The notes under the pieces are model-generated. The model saw nothing but the letters and a program-made list of their open reading frames with translations, had not been told where the DNA came from and made no database searches. Shown here piece after piece: positions 12,456-22,068 of a DNA stretch of 64,000 bases (position 1 is its first letter; each line of letters begins with the position of its first letter). The position numbers and the translations under genes were made by a program. This DNA comes from JAAYDS01 sp012729155 (lineage in GTDB: Bacteria > Chloroflexota > Anaerolineae > UBA1429): assembly GCA_036774405.1 (NCBI GenBank), contig DAIPBO010000020.1, positions 1-64,000 of the forward strand, in the 5' to 3' direction.

Positions 12456-13411
12456 AGGCCCACCTCTGTGCAACTTGTTTGCCAATGCCAGTCTCCCACA
12501 AACTCGATCTCTGGGTCTAGATGGTGTGCATAGAGCAGCCACACGCGCCGCTGCAGCCGCTCGATCAGACAACGCATATCCCGCGCCGTTGCGCCCCCTG
12601 TATTCATCAGGAAATTGGCATGCACCGGTGAGACCTGAGCGCCACCCACCGTCATCCCCTTGAGGCCCGCTCTGTCGATGAGGTACCCAGCCGGGTAGTG
12701 CGCGGTGCGCTTGAAAACACTGCCCGCGCAGCGGCCGCGCGGCGTGCTGGCCTCGCGTCGAGCATCATAGCTTGCGGCCTCGGCCGCCAAAGCGCCGGCA
12801 TCGCCCCTCTCGAGCTGCATCGCAGTCTCAAGCACCAGCGAGCGCCCATCGCGCGCGTGCTCGCGCTTGAGAGCGCTGGTACGATAGCCATAGCCCAGCG
12901 CCTCGACCGGCACTTGTGCGATACTGCCATCGCTGCGCAACACCCGCGCCCAGCACACAATGCCGGCCATCGAGCCACCATAGGCGCCGGCATTGCCCAC
13001 CGTGGCGCCGCCAAGAGTGCCCGGTATGCCAACTGCCCACTGCAGCCCGCCCCAACCCTCGTCTACGGCCCAACGAGCCAGCTCACAGAGCATCACGCCT
13101 GAGGCAGCCACCAGCAGGCCATTCTGGTCAATCTCGAAGCCTTGCGTTGCATTGATGATCACCAACCCACGAATGCCTTCATCGGCCACCAGTACATTGC
13201 TGCCAGAGCCCAACACCATCCAATTCACACGCGTCGCGTTGGCGAACTGCACCGCCTGCGCGAGATCGGTGACGCTCTCGACCACCACCAGCAGGTCGGC
13301 AGGCCCACCGATGCCAAACGAGGTGTAGGGCGCCAGCGGCGCAGCACGCTGTACCGCCAAATGCGGCGAATCCGTTTCCAGCCGCTTCACAAACTGCTCT
13401 TGTGCGCTCAC
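12452..13411 (-). CDS. murB: UDP-N-acetylenolpyruvoylglucosamine reductase MurB
   Basis: A FAD enzyme reducing enolpyruvyl-UDP-GlcNAc to UDP-MurNAc. The 319-residue protein has the N-terminal TSFGIGGPADLLV, the FAD-binding VLGSGSNVLVADEG, the GIPGTLGGATVGNAGAYGG segment and the proton-donor motif RCAGSVFKR. Length fits the shorter (type II) MurB class. It overlaps murC by 4 bases and ddl by 4 bases. Confidence 0.96.
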   Translation of the reverse strand: MSAQEQFVKRLETDSPHLAVQRAAPLAPYTSFGIGGPADLLVVVESVTDLAQAVQFANATRVNWMVLGSGSNVLVADEGIRGLVIINATQGFEIDQNGLLVAASGVMLCELARWAVDEGWGGLQWAVGIPGTLGGATVGNAGAYGGSMAGIVCWARVLRSDGSIAQVPVEALGYGYRTSALKREHARDGRSLVLETAMQLERGDAGALAAEAASYDARREASTPRGRCAGSVFKRTAHYPAGYLIDRAGLKGMTVGGAQVSPVHANFLMNTGGATARDMRCLIERLQRRVWLLYAHHLDPEIEFVGDWHWQTSCTEVGL

Positions 13412-14808
13412 CGTTGCTCGCCCTCTGCCAGACGCGCCAGCAGGCGCTCGCCGACCAGATAGCCATCGCCAGCGCCCAGCGTCAGCACCAGATCGCCCGG
13501 CTGCACGTTAGAGAGTAGCCAGGCTTCGGCTGCCTCGAGATCGGGCACATGGCTGGCGCCGTGGTGAGCCATCGCCGCCACGAGCTCGGCCGCGCCAACG
13601 GTCGGCACCTCTTTGGCGCGCGCACGGTAGACATCGAGCACCAGCACCAGGTCCGCAACGCCAAAGCTGGCGGCGTACTCGTCAAAGAGCGCCTGCGTGC
13701 GACTGTAGGTATGCGGCTGAAAAAGCGCGATCAGCCGACGACCCGGATAGCGTTCGCGCATGGCCGCAATAGTGGCGCGCAGCTGCGTGGGGTGGTGCGC
13801 ATAGTCATCGATGACCAGCACCCCGCCTGCTTGCCCCTTGAACTCGCTGCGGCGCTGCACACCACGGTAGCTGCCCAACTGTGCTGCAGCGTGCTCGAGC
13901 GGCACGCCCACGGCTCGAGCCACCAGCAGCGCCGCGCTCGCGTTGAGTACATTGTGCCGCCCCGAAAGCGGCAGACTGCAGGCCACCTTCTCGCCATCGA
14001 CGGTCAGCACGAATGTGAGCCCTTCTTGCCCAAGGGCAACGGCATCGCTCACCACCGCGTGGTTCGCCTGGTTCTCACCATACAGCACCACCGGCACGTC
14101 TATAGCCGAAACGGCCAGGCGCACCTGCGGATCATCGCCGCAGGCCACCAATAGCCCGCCTGGCTGCACCTGCTGCGCAAAGGCAACAAAGGCTGCTCGC
14201 ACGTCGTCCAGGTCGCTAAAGCAGTCGGGATGATCCATCTCGATGTTTGTGATCACTGCCACCCAGGGCTCCAGCCCCAGGAACATACGCTCGTATTCAT
14301 CGGCCTCGATTACAAAACAGTCGCCGCCGCCAGCCTCGGCATTGTGCCCGGTGTTGGCCAACACACCGCCTACGATGTAAGACGGCTCCAGACCAACGCT
14401 CTGCAGAATATGCGTCGTCATGGCAGCGGTGGTCGTCTTGCCGTGCGTCCCAGCTACCGCCAACGTACGATGCCCTGCCAACAAAGCCTGGATGAACCCC
14501 CGCCTCTCGAGCACCGGGATGCCCCGCTCGCGCGCTGCCCGCACCTCTACATTGTGCCAGGGGATCGCTGACGAGACCATCACCAAATCAGCATCTCCAA
14601 CCTGTTCGGCCCGGTGACCCACATACACGCGCGCCCCCAGTGCCTCGAGCTCGCGCGTGAGCGCGCTCGCCTGCAGATCGGAACCGGTGACCACATGCCC
14701 GCGCTGACACAGCACCCGCGCAATAGGCGACATGCCGCTGCCCCCAATGCCCACCAGGTGCAGGCGGCGAGGCAATGTATCAATGCGCACAGGAGATGGT
14801 GACGCCAT
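13408..14808 (-). CDS. murC: UDP-N-acetylmuramate--L-alanine ligase MurC
   Basis: Adds L-Ala to UDP-MurNAc. The 466-residue protein starts at ATG 14806-14808, overlapping the upstream stop by 1 base (TGATG-type junction), and begins MASPSPVRIDTLPRRLHLVG. It has the MurC Rossmann motif GIGGSGMSPIA, the ATP loop AVAGTHGKTTTAAM, a DEYERMFL segment and DDYAHHPTQL in the C-terminal domain. A frame extension of 63 codons upstream is a shadow of the preceding gene. Confidence 0.96.
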   Translation of the reverse strand: MASPSPVRIDTLPRRLHLVGIGGSGMSPIARVLCQRGHVVTGSDLQASALTRELEALGARVYVGHRAEQVGDADLVMVSSAIPWHNVEVRAARERGIPVLERRGFIQALLAGHRTLAVAGTHGKTTTAAMTTHILQSVGLEPSYIVGGVLANTGHNAEAGGGDCFVIEADEYERMFLGLEPWVAVITNIEMDHPDCFSDLDDVRAAFVAFAQQVQPGGLLVACGDDPQVRLAVSAIDVPVVLYGENQANHAVVSDAVALGQEGLTFVLTVDGEKVACSLPLSGRHNVLNASAALLVARAVGVPLEHAAAQLGSYRGVQRRSEFKGQAGGVLVIDDYAHHPTQLRATIAAMRERYPGRRLIALFQPHTYSRTQALFDEYAASFGVADLVLVLDVYRARAKEVPTVGAAELVAAMAHHGASHVPDLEAAEAWLLSNVQPGDLVLTLGAGDGYLVGERLLARLAEGEQR

Positions 14809-15368
14809 CAGCGTATCACCCGAAAGGCCAACAGCACGATGCTGAGGTAAAGCAGCATGCTCTGCCCCAGCAGCACATCTTGCCCCAGAAACGCACTGGG
14901 AAGCATGGGCACAAGTTTGCCGGCCAAAGGCGACAGCCTGTCGGCCGAAAAGCCCAACCATGAGATGGGGTAGCCAAAGCGATCCATAAAGTGCCACAGC
15001 GACCCAGCGATGAGGTAGCCATTGACCAGGCCAAGCACCAGCCCCAGCATCAGGCCAAAAGTACCTGGAGGGTTATTGCCGGCAAACGAGAGCGTCTCGC
15101 CCTGGTAAGAGATAAAGGCGGCCACCATGATGACGCCCAAGTAGAGCCAGCAGGTGTAGAGCGCCACCGAGCCCGCATCGGTCTTGAGGCCAAACAGCGC
15201 GATTAGCCGCTCCATGCCTCGCGTCACTGTGCCATCAACCAGGCTCAAGAAGAACAGCGCGAACACCATCACCATGGTGACGCCCAGCTCTCGCAAAAAG
15301 CCCCGCACTAGGCCCACCAGGCCAAACATCACCACCAGCGCACCGAAAAACACCTCTATCGGAGCCAT
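14808..15368 (-). CDS. CvpA-like multi-spanning membrane protein (copy 1)
   Basis: A 186-residue hydrophobic protein with four or five predicted membrane segments (about 5-35, 70-92, 100-125 and 165-184) and the family feature G-L-V-R-G-F-L-R-E-L-G near the N-terminus, plus a glycine-rich GLMLGLVLGLVNGYLIAG helix. It resembles the CvpA/colicin-V-production family, whose exact role is unclear. It is transcribed within the dcw cluster, overlaps murC by one base and follows a second copy by 10 bases. Placement suggests an envelope or division-related task, which is inference. Confidence 0.6.
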   Translation of the reverse strand: MAPIEVFFGALVVMFGLVGLVRGFLRELGVTMVMVFALFFLSLVDGTVTRGMERLIALFGLKTDAGSVALYTCWLYLGVIMVAAFISYQGETLSFAGNNPPGTFGLMLGLVLGLVNGYLIAGSLWHFMDRFGYPISWLGFSADRLSPLAGKLVPMLPSAFLGQDVLLGQSMLLYLSIVLLAFRVIR

Positions 15369-15378
15369 CGCGCCCTCC

Positions 15379-15990
15379 TCACGATGAGCGCCTGCGCGAG
15401 GCGCCGTACAGCCCGAGGGCGATCAACGCCAGCACCAGTGCCACGATGATCTTGCCGACGGTTTGACCGCTCATTACCGTCTCTCGCATCGCCCCACTCG
15501 AAAGCTCGATGGTGGCCTTGGTGGCAACCAGAGCATAGCGGAACAGGTAGCTGGCGATGATAAAGCCGTTGACGGCCCCAAGCACCAGCCCCAATATCCG
15601 CGACAGCGAGTTGCCCCCATCTGCCGCTGCGCGAGACCCAGCAATGTAAGACACTGCCACCAGCAAGGCAAATAGCAGCGTCGCCAGGTTGCGGCGATGG
15701 GCCTCACTGCTGACCAGCATGGGCAGGTTCTTGACCTCTCCCCACACGACGGTGGGATCGTCTGCCAACAGCCCCCCGCGCACAACGAACCGCCCCATAC
15801 GGTGCAGCTTGTTAACGATGGGCACAATAGCATCCGATAGCTGCGTCAACAATACAAACGCGATGGCGATGCCCACCAGTGTGACCAGTTCACGGTTGGC
15901 ACCGCGCCTGAACCCAAGCACCCCAAACACGCCCAAGATGAGGGCCATCAACACCACCTGATCGATGGTCACGGTGGCGGCACTACCCAT
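15379..15990 (-). CDS. CvpA-like multi-spanning membrane protein (copy 2)
   Basis: A 203-residue membrane protein with the same plan as its neighbour: G-F-R-R-G-A-N-R-E-L-V-T-L after the first helix, a loop of about 50 residues, then helices around 105-125, 130-155 (ILGLVLGAVNGFIIASYLF) and 178-197, ending in a basic GASRRRSS tail. AGGAGGG lies 4 bases before the ATG; the start overlaps murG by 8 bases. The matching VLGxVNG helices suggest a tandem duplication. No function beyond CvpA-like can be stated. Confidence 0.6.
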   Translation of the reverse strand: MGSAATVTIDQVVLMALILGVFGVLGFRRGANRELVTLVGIAIAFVLLTQLSDAIVPIVNKLHRMGRFVVRGGLLADDPTVVWGEVKNLPMLVSSEAHRRNLATLLFALLVAVSYIAGSRAAADGGNSLSRILGLVLGAVNGFIIASYLFRYALVATKATIELSSGAMRETVMSGQTVGKIIVALVLALIALGLYGASRRRSS

Positions 15991-17095
15991 GGCGCCCTCC
16001 TTTGGCGATACTCACCAGCTCTTCGGCGATCCGCGCAGCGGCCCGAGGCTTGCTCAGAGCCCGCGCAGCCAGCGACATGCGCTGCAACGCCTCACGATCG
16101 CCCAGCAGCCGCTCGAGGGCGGGCAACAGCTCCTGAGCCAGGCGATCATCCTCCAGCACAATGGCAGCGCCAGCATCGGCCAGATAGGCGGCGTTGACGC
16201 GTTGGTGTTGCCCGGCATAGGGATAGGGCACCAAGACGGCAGGCAACCCCACTGCCGGAAACTCGCCCAGCGTAGCCGCCCCCGAACGTGCAATGACGAG
16301 ATCGGCCGCCGCCAGCGCCAATACCATCTCTTCATGCAGATAAGCGTATACATGATAGCGCGCCTGCAGCTCGGCGGGCTGCTGTGCCCGCATGGCCAGG
16401 CACTCGTCATAGTCCACCAAGCCCGTTATGTGCAGCACCTGCACCCGTGGCAGCAGGCGAGGCAGCGCCTGCTGCAGCGCCTGATTGATGGAGCGCGCCC
16501 CACGGCTGCCACCCATCACAAGAAGCATCGGCGTGTCTCTCTCCAGGGCCAGGGCCGCCCGCGCATCATCACGCGAGGTCTCAAAGAGCACGCGCCGCAC
16601 AGGATAGCCCGTCACCACAGCGCCCGGCAGGTGCTGGGCGGCCGGCTCGAACGAGACCGCCACGCGCGTGGCGATGCGCGCCAGCGCTTTGACTGCTAGG
16701 CCCGGCTCCATGTCAGGCAGATACACCAGGAGCGGCACTCGCCGTAGCCAGGCAGCCAGGGCCATCGGCACCGACACAAACCCGCCAGTGGCCAACACAG
16801 CTGCCGGTCGCCACCGCCGCAACAATCCACGAGCCTGCCAGGCGCCACGCAAGATCAGCCATCCGCTCTGCAGCGCTTGCAGGGGGTTGGCGCCCCGCAG
16901 CGGCCCGGTCGACACGGCTGCGTAGCCATATGCAGTGCGCCCCACAATGTCGCGCTCGACACCCTCATGGCTGCCGACCCACAGGATGTCTTCTGCCTTG
17001 GCGCCTGCCGACGGCTGATCCAGCACGGCCTCTAGAGCCGACAACGCCGGATACACATGCCCCCCTGTGCCGCCTCCGGTGACCATCAGCCTCAT
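15983..17095 (-). CDS. murG: Lipid II synthase MurG
   Basis: The membrane-associated GT28 transferase adding GlcNAc to lipid I. The 370-residue protein starts MRLMVTGGGTGGHVYPALSA, the glycine-rich MurG signature, has the second loop MGGSRGARSINQA and the C-terminal donor motif ARSGAATLGEFPAVGLPAVL. Start overlaps the ftsW stop by 4 bases (ATGA). Confidence 0.97.
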   Translation of the reverse strand: MRLMVTGGGTGGHVYPALSALEAVLDQPSAGAKAEDILWVGSHEGVERDIVGRTAYGYAAVSTGPLRGANPLQALQSGWLILRGAWQARGLLRRWRPAAVLATGGFVSVPMALAAWLRRVPLLVYLPDMEPGLAVKALARIATRVAVSFEPAAQHLPGAVVTGYPVRRVLFETSRDDARAALALERDTPMLLVMGGSRGARSINQALQQALPRLLPRVQVLHITGLVDYDECLAMRAQQPAELQARYHVYAYLHEEMVLALAAADLVIARSGAATLGEFPAVGLPAVLVPYPYAGQHQRVNAAYLADAGAAIVLEDDRLAQELLPALERLLGDREALQRMSLAARALSKPRAAARIAEELVSIAKGGRHG

Positions 17096-18237
17096 TGCGT
17101 CGCCTCTGCTGCGATGGTGGCCTGCCGCGAGATATTGACCAGAATGCCCAGCGCCGCCAGGCCCGAGACGAGCGCAGAGCCGCCATAGCTCATGAAAGGC
17201 AACACCGTGCCCGTGATCGGCACGGTGTTGGTGACAACGGCCAAATGCAGCAGCGCTCGGCAGATCTCCCAGCTCACCAGACCCACAGCAAGCAAGCGCC
17301 CAAAGGTATCAACGCTGCGCAGGGCCACCGCAAAGCCACGCCAGGCCCAGGCAACGTATAGTCCGATAGTAGCCATGGCCCCCAGGAACCCGAGCTGTTC
17401 GGCCACCATGGCGAACATAAAGTCGGTATGGGCCATCGAGTGCAGGTTACGGTTCTCGATGCCTTGCGCCAGCCCCGTGCCGAACAGCCGACCGTTATTG
17501 AGCGCTACCATGCTGCGCACGGCCTGATAGCCCTTGTCCCAGGGGTCGTTGAGTGGATTCATAAAGGCCACGATGCGCTGCTGCCGCCAAGACACCAGCA
17601 GAGCCAGCGCAGCTACGACGGCTGCGCCCAATACAAGCAGCGCCAGGAGCTGCCGTGCATTTGCACCGGCTACAAAGAGCATGACCATACAAGTGACACC
17701 CAGGAGCATGGTTGTCGAAAGGTCGCGCTGCAAGACCACCAGGCCGCATGAGATGGCCAGGATCATCGCCGCCGGCAGCATGCCGGTGCGAAACTGCTTG
17801 AGTCGACCACCAGCCGCGCTGAGCCATGCGGCCAGATAGACAATGACACCGTATTTGGCCAGCTCAGTAAGCTGACCACGCCCCACCTGGCCGATGTCCT
17901 CTTCGCGCGTGAACAAAAAGCGCCCCTGCATAGCCGCCATCAACACCAGCATCGCCAGTGTCAACAGACCGATGGGCACCACAAAGCGCCGGTAAAGACG
18001 ATAGTTGATGCGTGATACAAAGAGCATGGCGCCGAGCCCGATGAGCGCAAAAGTCAACTGACTGCGAAAGTAGGTGTCGGCCCCCCCCTCAAAAAGGGGG
18101 TTGATGTAAGGCAGTTCCTTCGAGGTGCTGAACGTCATCACCAGACCGAGGGCTACGAGCGCCAGCGTGATAATGACAATGCCCCAGTCTGACTTGGCGC
18201 GCCGCCACAGGATGCGACGCAGGTCACTGGCGGTCAT
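17092..18237 (-). CDS. ftsW: SEDS peptidoglycan polymerase FtsW
   Basis: A 381-residue SEDS-family membrane protein with about ten transmembrane segments; it polymerises septal glycan strands with FtsI. Recognisable segments are GVGQLTEL-like GRGQLTELAKY, VLQRDLSTTMLLG, HTDFMFAMVAEQLGFLG and the C-terminal LPFMSYGGSALVSGLAALG. The ATG at 18235-18237 overlaps the murD stop (ATGA) and is preferred over an upstream in-frame ATG at 18261 that would overlap murD by 28 bases. Confidence 0.94.
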   Translation of the reverse strand: MTASDLRRILWRRAKSDWGIVIITLALVALGLVMTFSTSKELPYINPLFEGGADTYFRSQLTFALIGLGAMLFVSRINYRLYRRFVVPIGLLTLAMLVLMAAMQGRFLFTREEDIGQVGRGQLTELAKYGVIVYLAAWLSAAGGRLKQFRTGMLPAAMILAISCGLVVLQRDLSTTMLLGVTCMVMLFVAGANARQLLALLVLGAAVVAALALLVSWRQQRIVAFMNPLNDPWDKGYQAVRSMVALNNGRLFGTGLAQGIENRNLHSMAHTDFMFAMVAEQLGFLGAMATIGLYVAWAWRGFAVALRSVDTFGRLLAVGLVSWEICRALLHLAVVTNTVPITGTVLPFMSYGGSALVSGLAALGILVNISRQATIAAEATQ

Positions 18238-19670
18238 GGCAGGCTCCTTACCAGGTCGCAAAAGGCCTCTCCACGCTCCTCGAAATCGCGATAGGCGTCA
18301 AAGCTTGTGCCGCCAGGCGAGAGCAGCACCACGTCGCCAGGTTGGGCCAACGCATGGGCAATGGTGACCGCCTCAGCAAGGTCGTCGGCCCGCCGAATGG
18401 CGGGAGAGCACTGGCCCAGCGCGCTCAGCGCGCCCTCTACCAGGCCGGCGCATTCGCCAAACAACACCACGGCACGCGCTCGCTGTGCGGCCCAACGTGC
18501 CCATTCATCCCAGGGCAGATGTTTGTCTCGCCCACCCGCCAAGAGCACCACCGGCTCATCAAAGGCCTTGAGGGCCGCCACAGCGCGCTCGGGCGAGGTG
18601 GCAATAGAGTCATTGACCCAGGTAACACCATGCACTTGCCGCACCACCTCAAGGCGGTGAGCCACCCCGCTAAAGGTGCGCGCCACAGCGGCCATGGCCT
18701 CAGCCGAGGCCCCTGCTGTGGCCGCGCCACAACAGGCCGCCAGCACATTGGCGACATTGTGCTCGCCCCGCAGCAACAACTCGCTGCGTCGACAGACGAC
18801 CTGCTCGCGGCCCAGCCAGCGCAGCGACAGGCGGTCACCACGCAGATAGGCACCCTCTTGCGTTGGCCTCTGCAGGCTAAAGGTCAGACATCGGCCGCGC
18901 ACGAGCCCATCGAGTTGGCGCGAAAGGGGGTCGTCTTCATTGAGCACCGCCCAGTCGTCAGCCTGCTGATACCTCAGGATCTGACTCTTGCACAACACAT
19001 AGTCGTCCATGGTCGGGTGGCGATCCAGGTGGTTGGGCGTGATGTTGGTCACCACCGCCACCCGCGGGCTCCAGCCCGCTAACGACACCACCCGTGAGGC
19101 TGCGCTGCGGCGCTGCTCGACATCAGCAGCCTGGTAGGCAGGAGAGAACTGCTCCAGCTGAAAGCTAGAAAGCTCCATCACAGCCACGTCGGCGGCAGCG
19201 CCTGCATCGTCAAGCGTCGAGATAAGGGGCAACCCGATGTTGCCGCCCACCAAAGTGCGGTGTCCGGCCGCCTTGAGCATCTCTGCCAACAGGCTGGTGG
19301 TAGTGGTCTTGCCGCTCGATCCAGTGACGCCCACTACCGGCCGCCTGAACAGCTGCACGAACAGGCGGGGCTCGCTGCTGAGAGCCAGGCCACGGGCACG
19401 AGCCGCCTGCACCACGGGCGCCGTGGGTGGCACGCCTGGGCTGACGATCATGAGGTCGAGATCGTCGAGCGACGGCTCGACAACTGCACCCTCGAGCCGT
19501 ACGCCCGCGGCCTGGAGCTGTTGCAGGTCCTGACGATGCTCATCCAACGGCCGGGCATCGGCCAGGCGAACACACGCTCCATGGCGCATCAGGTAGGCCG
19601 AAGCGGCCGTGCCCTCACGAGCGGCGCCCACCACCAACACCCTTAGCCCGGCCAGATCGATCGCCTGCAT
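18234..19670 (-). CDS. murD: UDP-N-acetylmuramoylalanine--D-glutamate ligase MurD
   Basis: Adds D-Glu to the peptide stem. The 478-residue protein shows an N-terminal Rossmann fold (LRVLVVGAAREGTAASAYLM), the ATP loop GVTGSSGKTTTTSLLAEM, WVNDSIATSPERAVAALKAF and the C-terminal LSPGGTSFDAYRDFEERGEAF, all Mur ligase/MurD signatures. It shares one base with mraY upstream and four with ftsW downstream. Confidence 0.95.
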   Translation of the reverse strand: MQAIDLAGLRVLVVGAAREGTAASAYLMRHGACVRLADARPLDEHRQDLQQLQAAGVRLEGAVVEPSLDDLDLMIVSPGVPPTAPVVQAARARGLALSSEPRLFVQLFRRPVVGVTGSSGKTTTTSLLAEMLKAAGHRTLVGGNIGLPLISTLDDAGAAADVAVMELSSFQLEQFSPAYQAADVEQRRSAASRVVSLAGWSPRVAVVTNITPNHLDRHPTMDDYVLCKSQILRYQQADDWAVLNEDDPLSRQLDGLVRGRCLTFSLQRPTQEGAYLRGDRLSLRWLGREQVVCRRSELLLRGEHNVANVLAACCGAATAGASAEAMAAVARTFSGVAHRLEVVRQVHGVTWVNDSIATSPERAVAALKAFDEPVVLLAGGRDKHLPWDEWARWAAQRARAVVLFGECAGLVEGALSALGQCSPAIRRADDLAEAVTIAHALAQPGDVVLLSPGGTSFDAYRDFEERGEAFCDLVRSLP

Positions 19671-20647
19671 CAGCCGCCACCCCTCAGCGCAATGCCCAGG
19701 GCCGCCATCAAGAGAGCGACAACCCAGAACCGAGTTGTGACACGCGTCTCTGGCCAGCCAAGCTGCTCAAAGTGATGATGTAGCGGCGCCATCTTGAGGA
19801 TACGGCGCCCTTCGCCAAAGCGACGTCGGGTGTACTTGAAGTAGCCTACCTGTGCGATCACCGAGACCGCATCGGCCACAAAGACAAACCCGATGACCGG
19901 CAGCAGTAGCCATTGCCCCAACAACAGCGCCATCATCGTGAGGATTGCGCCCAGCGCTTGCGAGCCTACATCGCCCATGAACATGCTGGCCGGGTGCGCG
20001 TTGTGCCACAGAAAGGCCAGCAGGGCGCCCACCATGATCCCACTCATCAGTGCCACGCCGCGTTGTCCGGCCAGAACGGCCAACACACCCATGGCACCAA
20101 AGGCGATGACGCTGGCACCGGTCGCCAGCCCGTCGAGGCCATCCGTCAGGTTGACGCCGTTGCTAAAGCCCACCAGCAACAAAGCCGCAATAGGGACGAT
20201 CCATATGCCCAAATCGACGGTCAGATCGCTCAGCGGCAAGCTCAACGTCCTGGCGCCGGGCGTCAGATACAGCGCCACGCCGAGCAGCGCCGCCACGCCC
20301 CACTGCCACAGGAACTTGTAGCGCGCCAGCCAGCCTACGCCTTGACGATCTCGCAGACCCTGCCAGTCGTCATAACCGCCGAGCACGCTAAACAGCAGCA
20401 GCGCGGCCACGGCCAGCCACAGGCGCGCGTCGAGCCACACTGCCAGGATGACGCCTCCCAGCAGCGCGGGCGCCACAAAGAGCAGCCCGCCCATGGTGGC
20501 AGTGCCCGCTTTACGCTGATGCGAGACAGGGCCGTCGAAGCGAATATTCTTGCCGATACCATGGTGCAGCAACCAGCGCATCAGCAGCCTGCCCCAGGGC
20601 GCCACCAGCATAAAGGTTATGACCGTGCAGATCAGCGCTTCGGTCAT
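19670..20647 (-). CDS. mraY: Phospho-N-acetylmuramoyl-pentapeptide transferase MraY
   Basis: A 325-residue polytopic enzyme that moves phospho-MurNAc-pentapeptide onto undecaprenyl phosphate, giving lipid I. Motifs include HQRKAGTATMGGLLF, GGYDDWQGLR, NGVNLTDGLDGLATG (catalytic Asp) and KMAPLHHHFEQLGWPE. The ATG at 20645-20647 overlaps the murF stop (ATGA); a longer upstream frame is not supported. Confidence 0.96.
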   Translation of the reverse strand: MTEALICTVITFMLVAPWGRLLMRWLLHHGIGKNIRFDGPVSHQRKAGTATMGGLLFVAPALLGGVILAVWLDARLWLAVAALLLFSVLGGYDDWQGLRDRQGVGWLARYKFLWQWGVAALLGVALYLTPGARTLSLPLSDLTVDLGIWIVPIAALLLVGFSNGVNLTDGLDGLATGASVIAFGAMGVLAVLAGQRGVALMSGIMVGALLAFLWHNAHPASMFMGDVGSQALGAILTMMALLLGQWLLLPVIGFVFVADAVSVIAQVGYFKYTRRRFGEGRRILKMAPLHHHFEQLGWPETRVTTRFWVVALLMAALGIALRGGG

Positions 20648-22068
20648 GTGGGCTCCTCTCGGCGCCAACCGTCGACGATGCCCTCCATAGCCATGCCACG
20701 AGAGCCCTTTACCAGAATGATATCTCCGGGCCTGGCCACCTGGTCTAGAATGGCCAGAGCGCCCTCGTTGTCGTCTACCTCGAGCACCGCAGCCGCGTTT
20801 AGGCCCGCGTCTCTGGCAGCGCGGGCCAGCAGACGAGCGCGCTCGCCCCGCACGATGAGCAGATCGACACACCGGGCACACAGCGCGCCGACCTCGCGGT
20901 GGCTGATCTCTTCGGCCGCGCCTAGCTCGAGCATGTCGCCCAGAATAGCCACACGCCGACCGGGCAGGCCAGCCAGCAGATCCAGCGCCCCGGCAACGGC
21001 AGCGGGGCTGGCGTTGTAGACGTCATCCAGTATCGTGGTGTCGCGACGGCCCGGCCGAGGGATCAGCCGCGGCCCACGCCCCAGACACTGTAGGCCGCGC
21101 CCAATCTGCGCCCATTCGAGCCCCTGCGCCAGGCCAACGGCCACGGCCAGGGCCACCGGCATAGCGGCATGGCGCCCCAGCATGTCGCTATCCAACTGTC
21201 GCAACGTGCCGGCCACCCCCAGCGCCTCGAGCCCGGTGATATCGAGCGTCAGGGTGATGCCCTCTAGCCCGCGCGTCGCCACACCAACGATGCGCACCTG
21301 CGCGGCCGCCGCCCACCCCACAAGCACTGTGAACCCGCTGTGCAGCCCCGCCATGGCAGCCACGCGCGCGTCATCGCCATTGAGCACTGCCACACCATCG
21401 GCTGGCAGGGCAGCGATCAGCTCTGCCTTGGCCGCGGCGATGCAGTCGATGCTCCCCAAGCGCCCCAGGTGCACCGGCTGCACGTTGGTCACCACGCCAA
21501 CGCGTGGCCGCGCCACCTGACACAGCAGCTCGATCTCGCCCAGGGCATACATGCCCATCTCGAGCACAGCCACCTGGTGCGAGGGCCGTGCGCGTAATAG
21601 CGTCAGCGGCAGGCCGATCTCGTTGTTGGCGTTGCCCTCGCTCTTGAGCACTTTATAGCCCTGAGACAACACCGCGGCGATGGCCTCTTTGGCAGTGGTT
21701 TTGCCCACACTCCCCGTAACACCCACCACCTGTAGCGGCAGCTTGCCGCGATAGCGCGCCGCCGCCTGCTGCAATGCGGCCATGGCGCTGGGCACCAGCA
21801 CCGCCACCGGCAGATCCTCGCTCGTGAGAGCCGGTACCTGCTCTAGCCGCACAGTGCGAATGCCTGCCAGCGTCCGTTCAACAAACGCGACGACAGCGCC
21901 TGCCGCAAAGGCCTCCTCAACATAGGCATGGCCATCGACCCGCTCGCCCACAAAGGCGTAGAACGCGCAGCCAGGCGCAGCCAGCCGCGAGTCGATCGTC
22001 ACCGCCGTGATGGCGATGTCGCTCGGATAGCCAGCCAGATGGCCCAACGTCAGCACAGCGTCTCTCAT
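20644..22068 (-). CDS. murF: UDP-MurNAc-tripeptide--D-alanyl-D-alanine ligase MurF
   Basis: Adds D-Ala-D-Ala. The 474-residue protein has the N-terminal SRLAAPGCAFYAFVGERVDG, the ATP loop GVTGSVGKTTAKEAIAAVL, the MurF-specific NNEIGLPLTLL and DDVYNASPAA, and VLVKGSRGMAMEGIV at the C-terminus. These distinguish it from MurE. It starts 4 bases inside the end of ftsI, so no murE lies between them. Confidence 0.95.
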   Translation of the reverse strand: MRDAVLTLGHLAGYPSDIAITAVTIDSRLAAPGCAFYAFVGERVDGHAYVEEAFAAGAVVAFVERTLAGIRTVRLEQVPALTSEDLPVAVLVPSAMAALQQAAARYRGKLPLQVVGVTGSVGKTTAKEAIAAVLSQGYKVLKSEGNANNEIGLPLTLLRARPSHQVAVLEMGMYALGEIELLCQVARPRVGVVTNVQPVHLGRLGSIDCIAAAKAELIAALPADGVAVLNGDDARVAAMAGLHSGFTVLVGWAAAAQVRIVGVATRGLEGITLTLDITGLEALGVAGTLRQLDSDMLGRHAAMPVALAVAVGLAQGLEWAQIGRGLQCLGRGPRLIPRPGRRDTTILDDVYNASPAAVAGALDLLAGLPGRRVAILGDMLELGAAEEISHREVGALCARCVDLLIVRGERARLLARAARDAGLNAAAVLEVDDNEGALAILDQVARPGDIILVKGSRGMAMEGIVDGWRREEPT

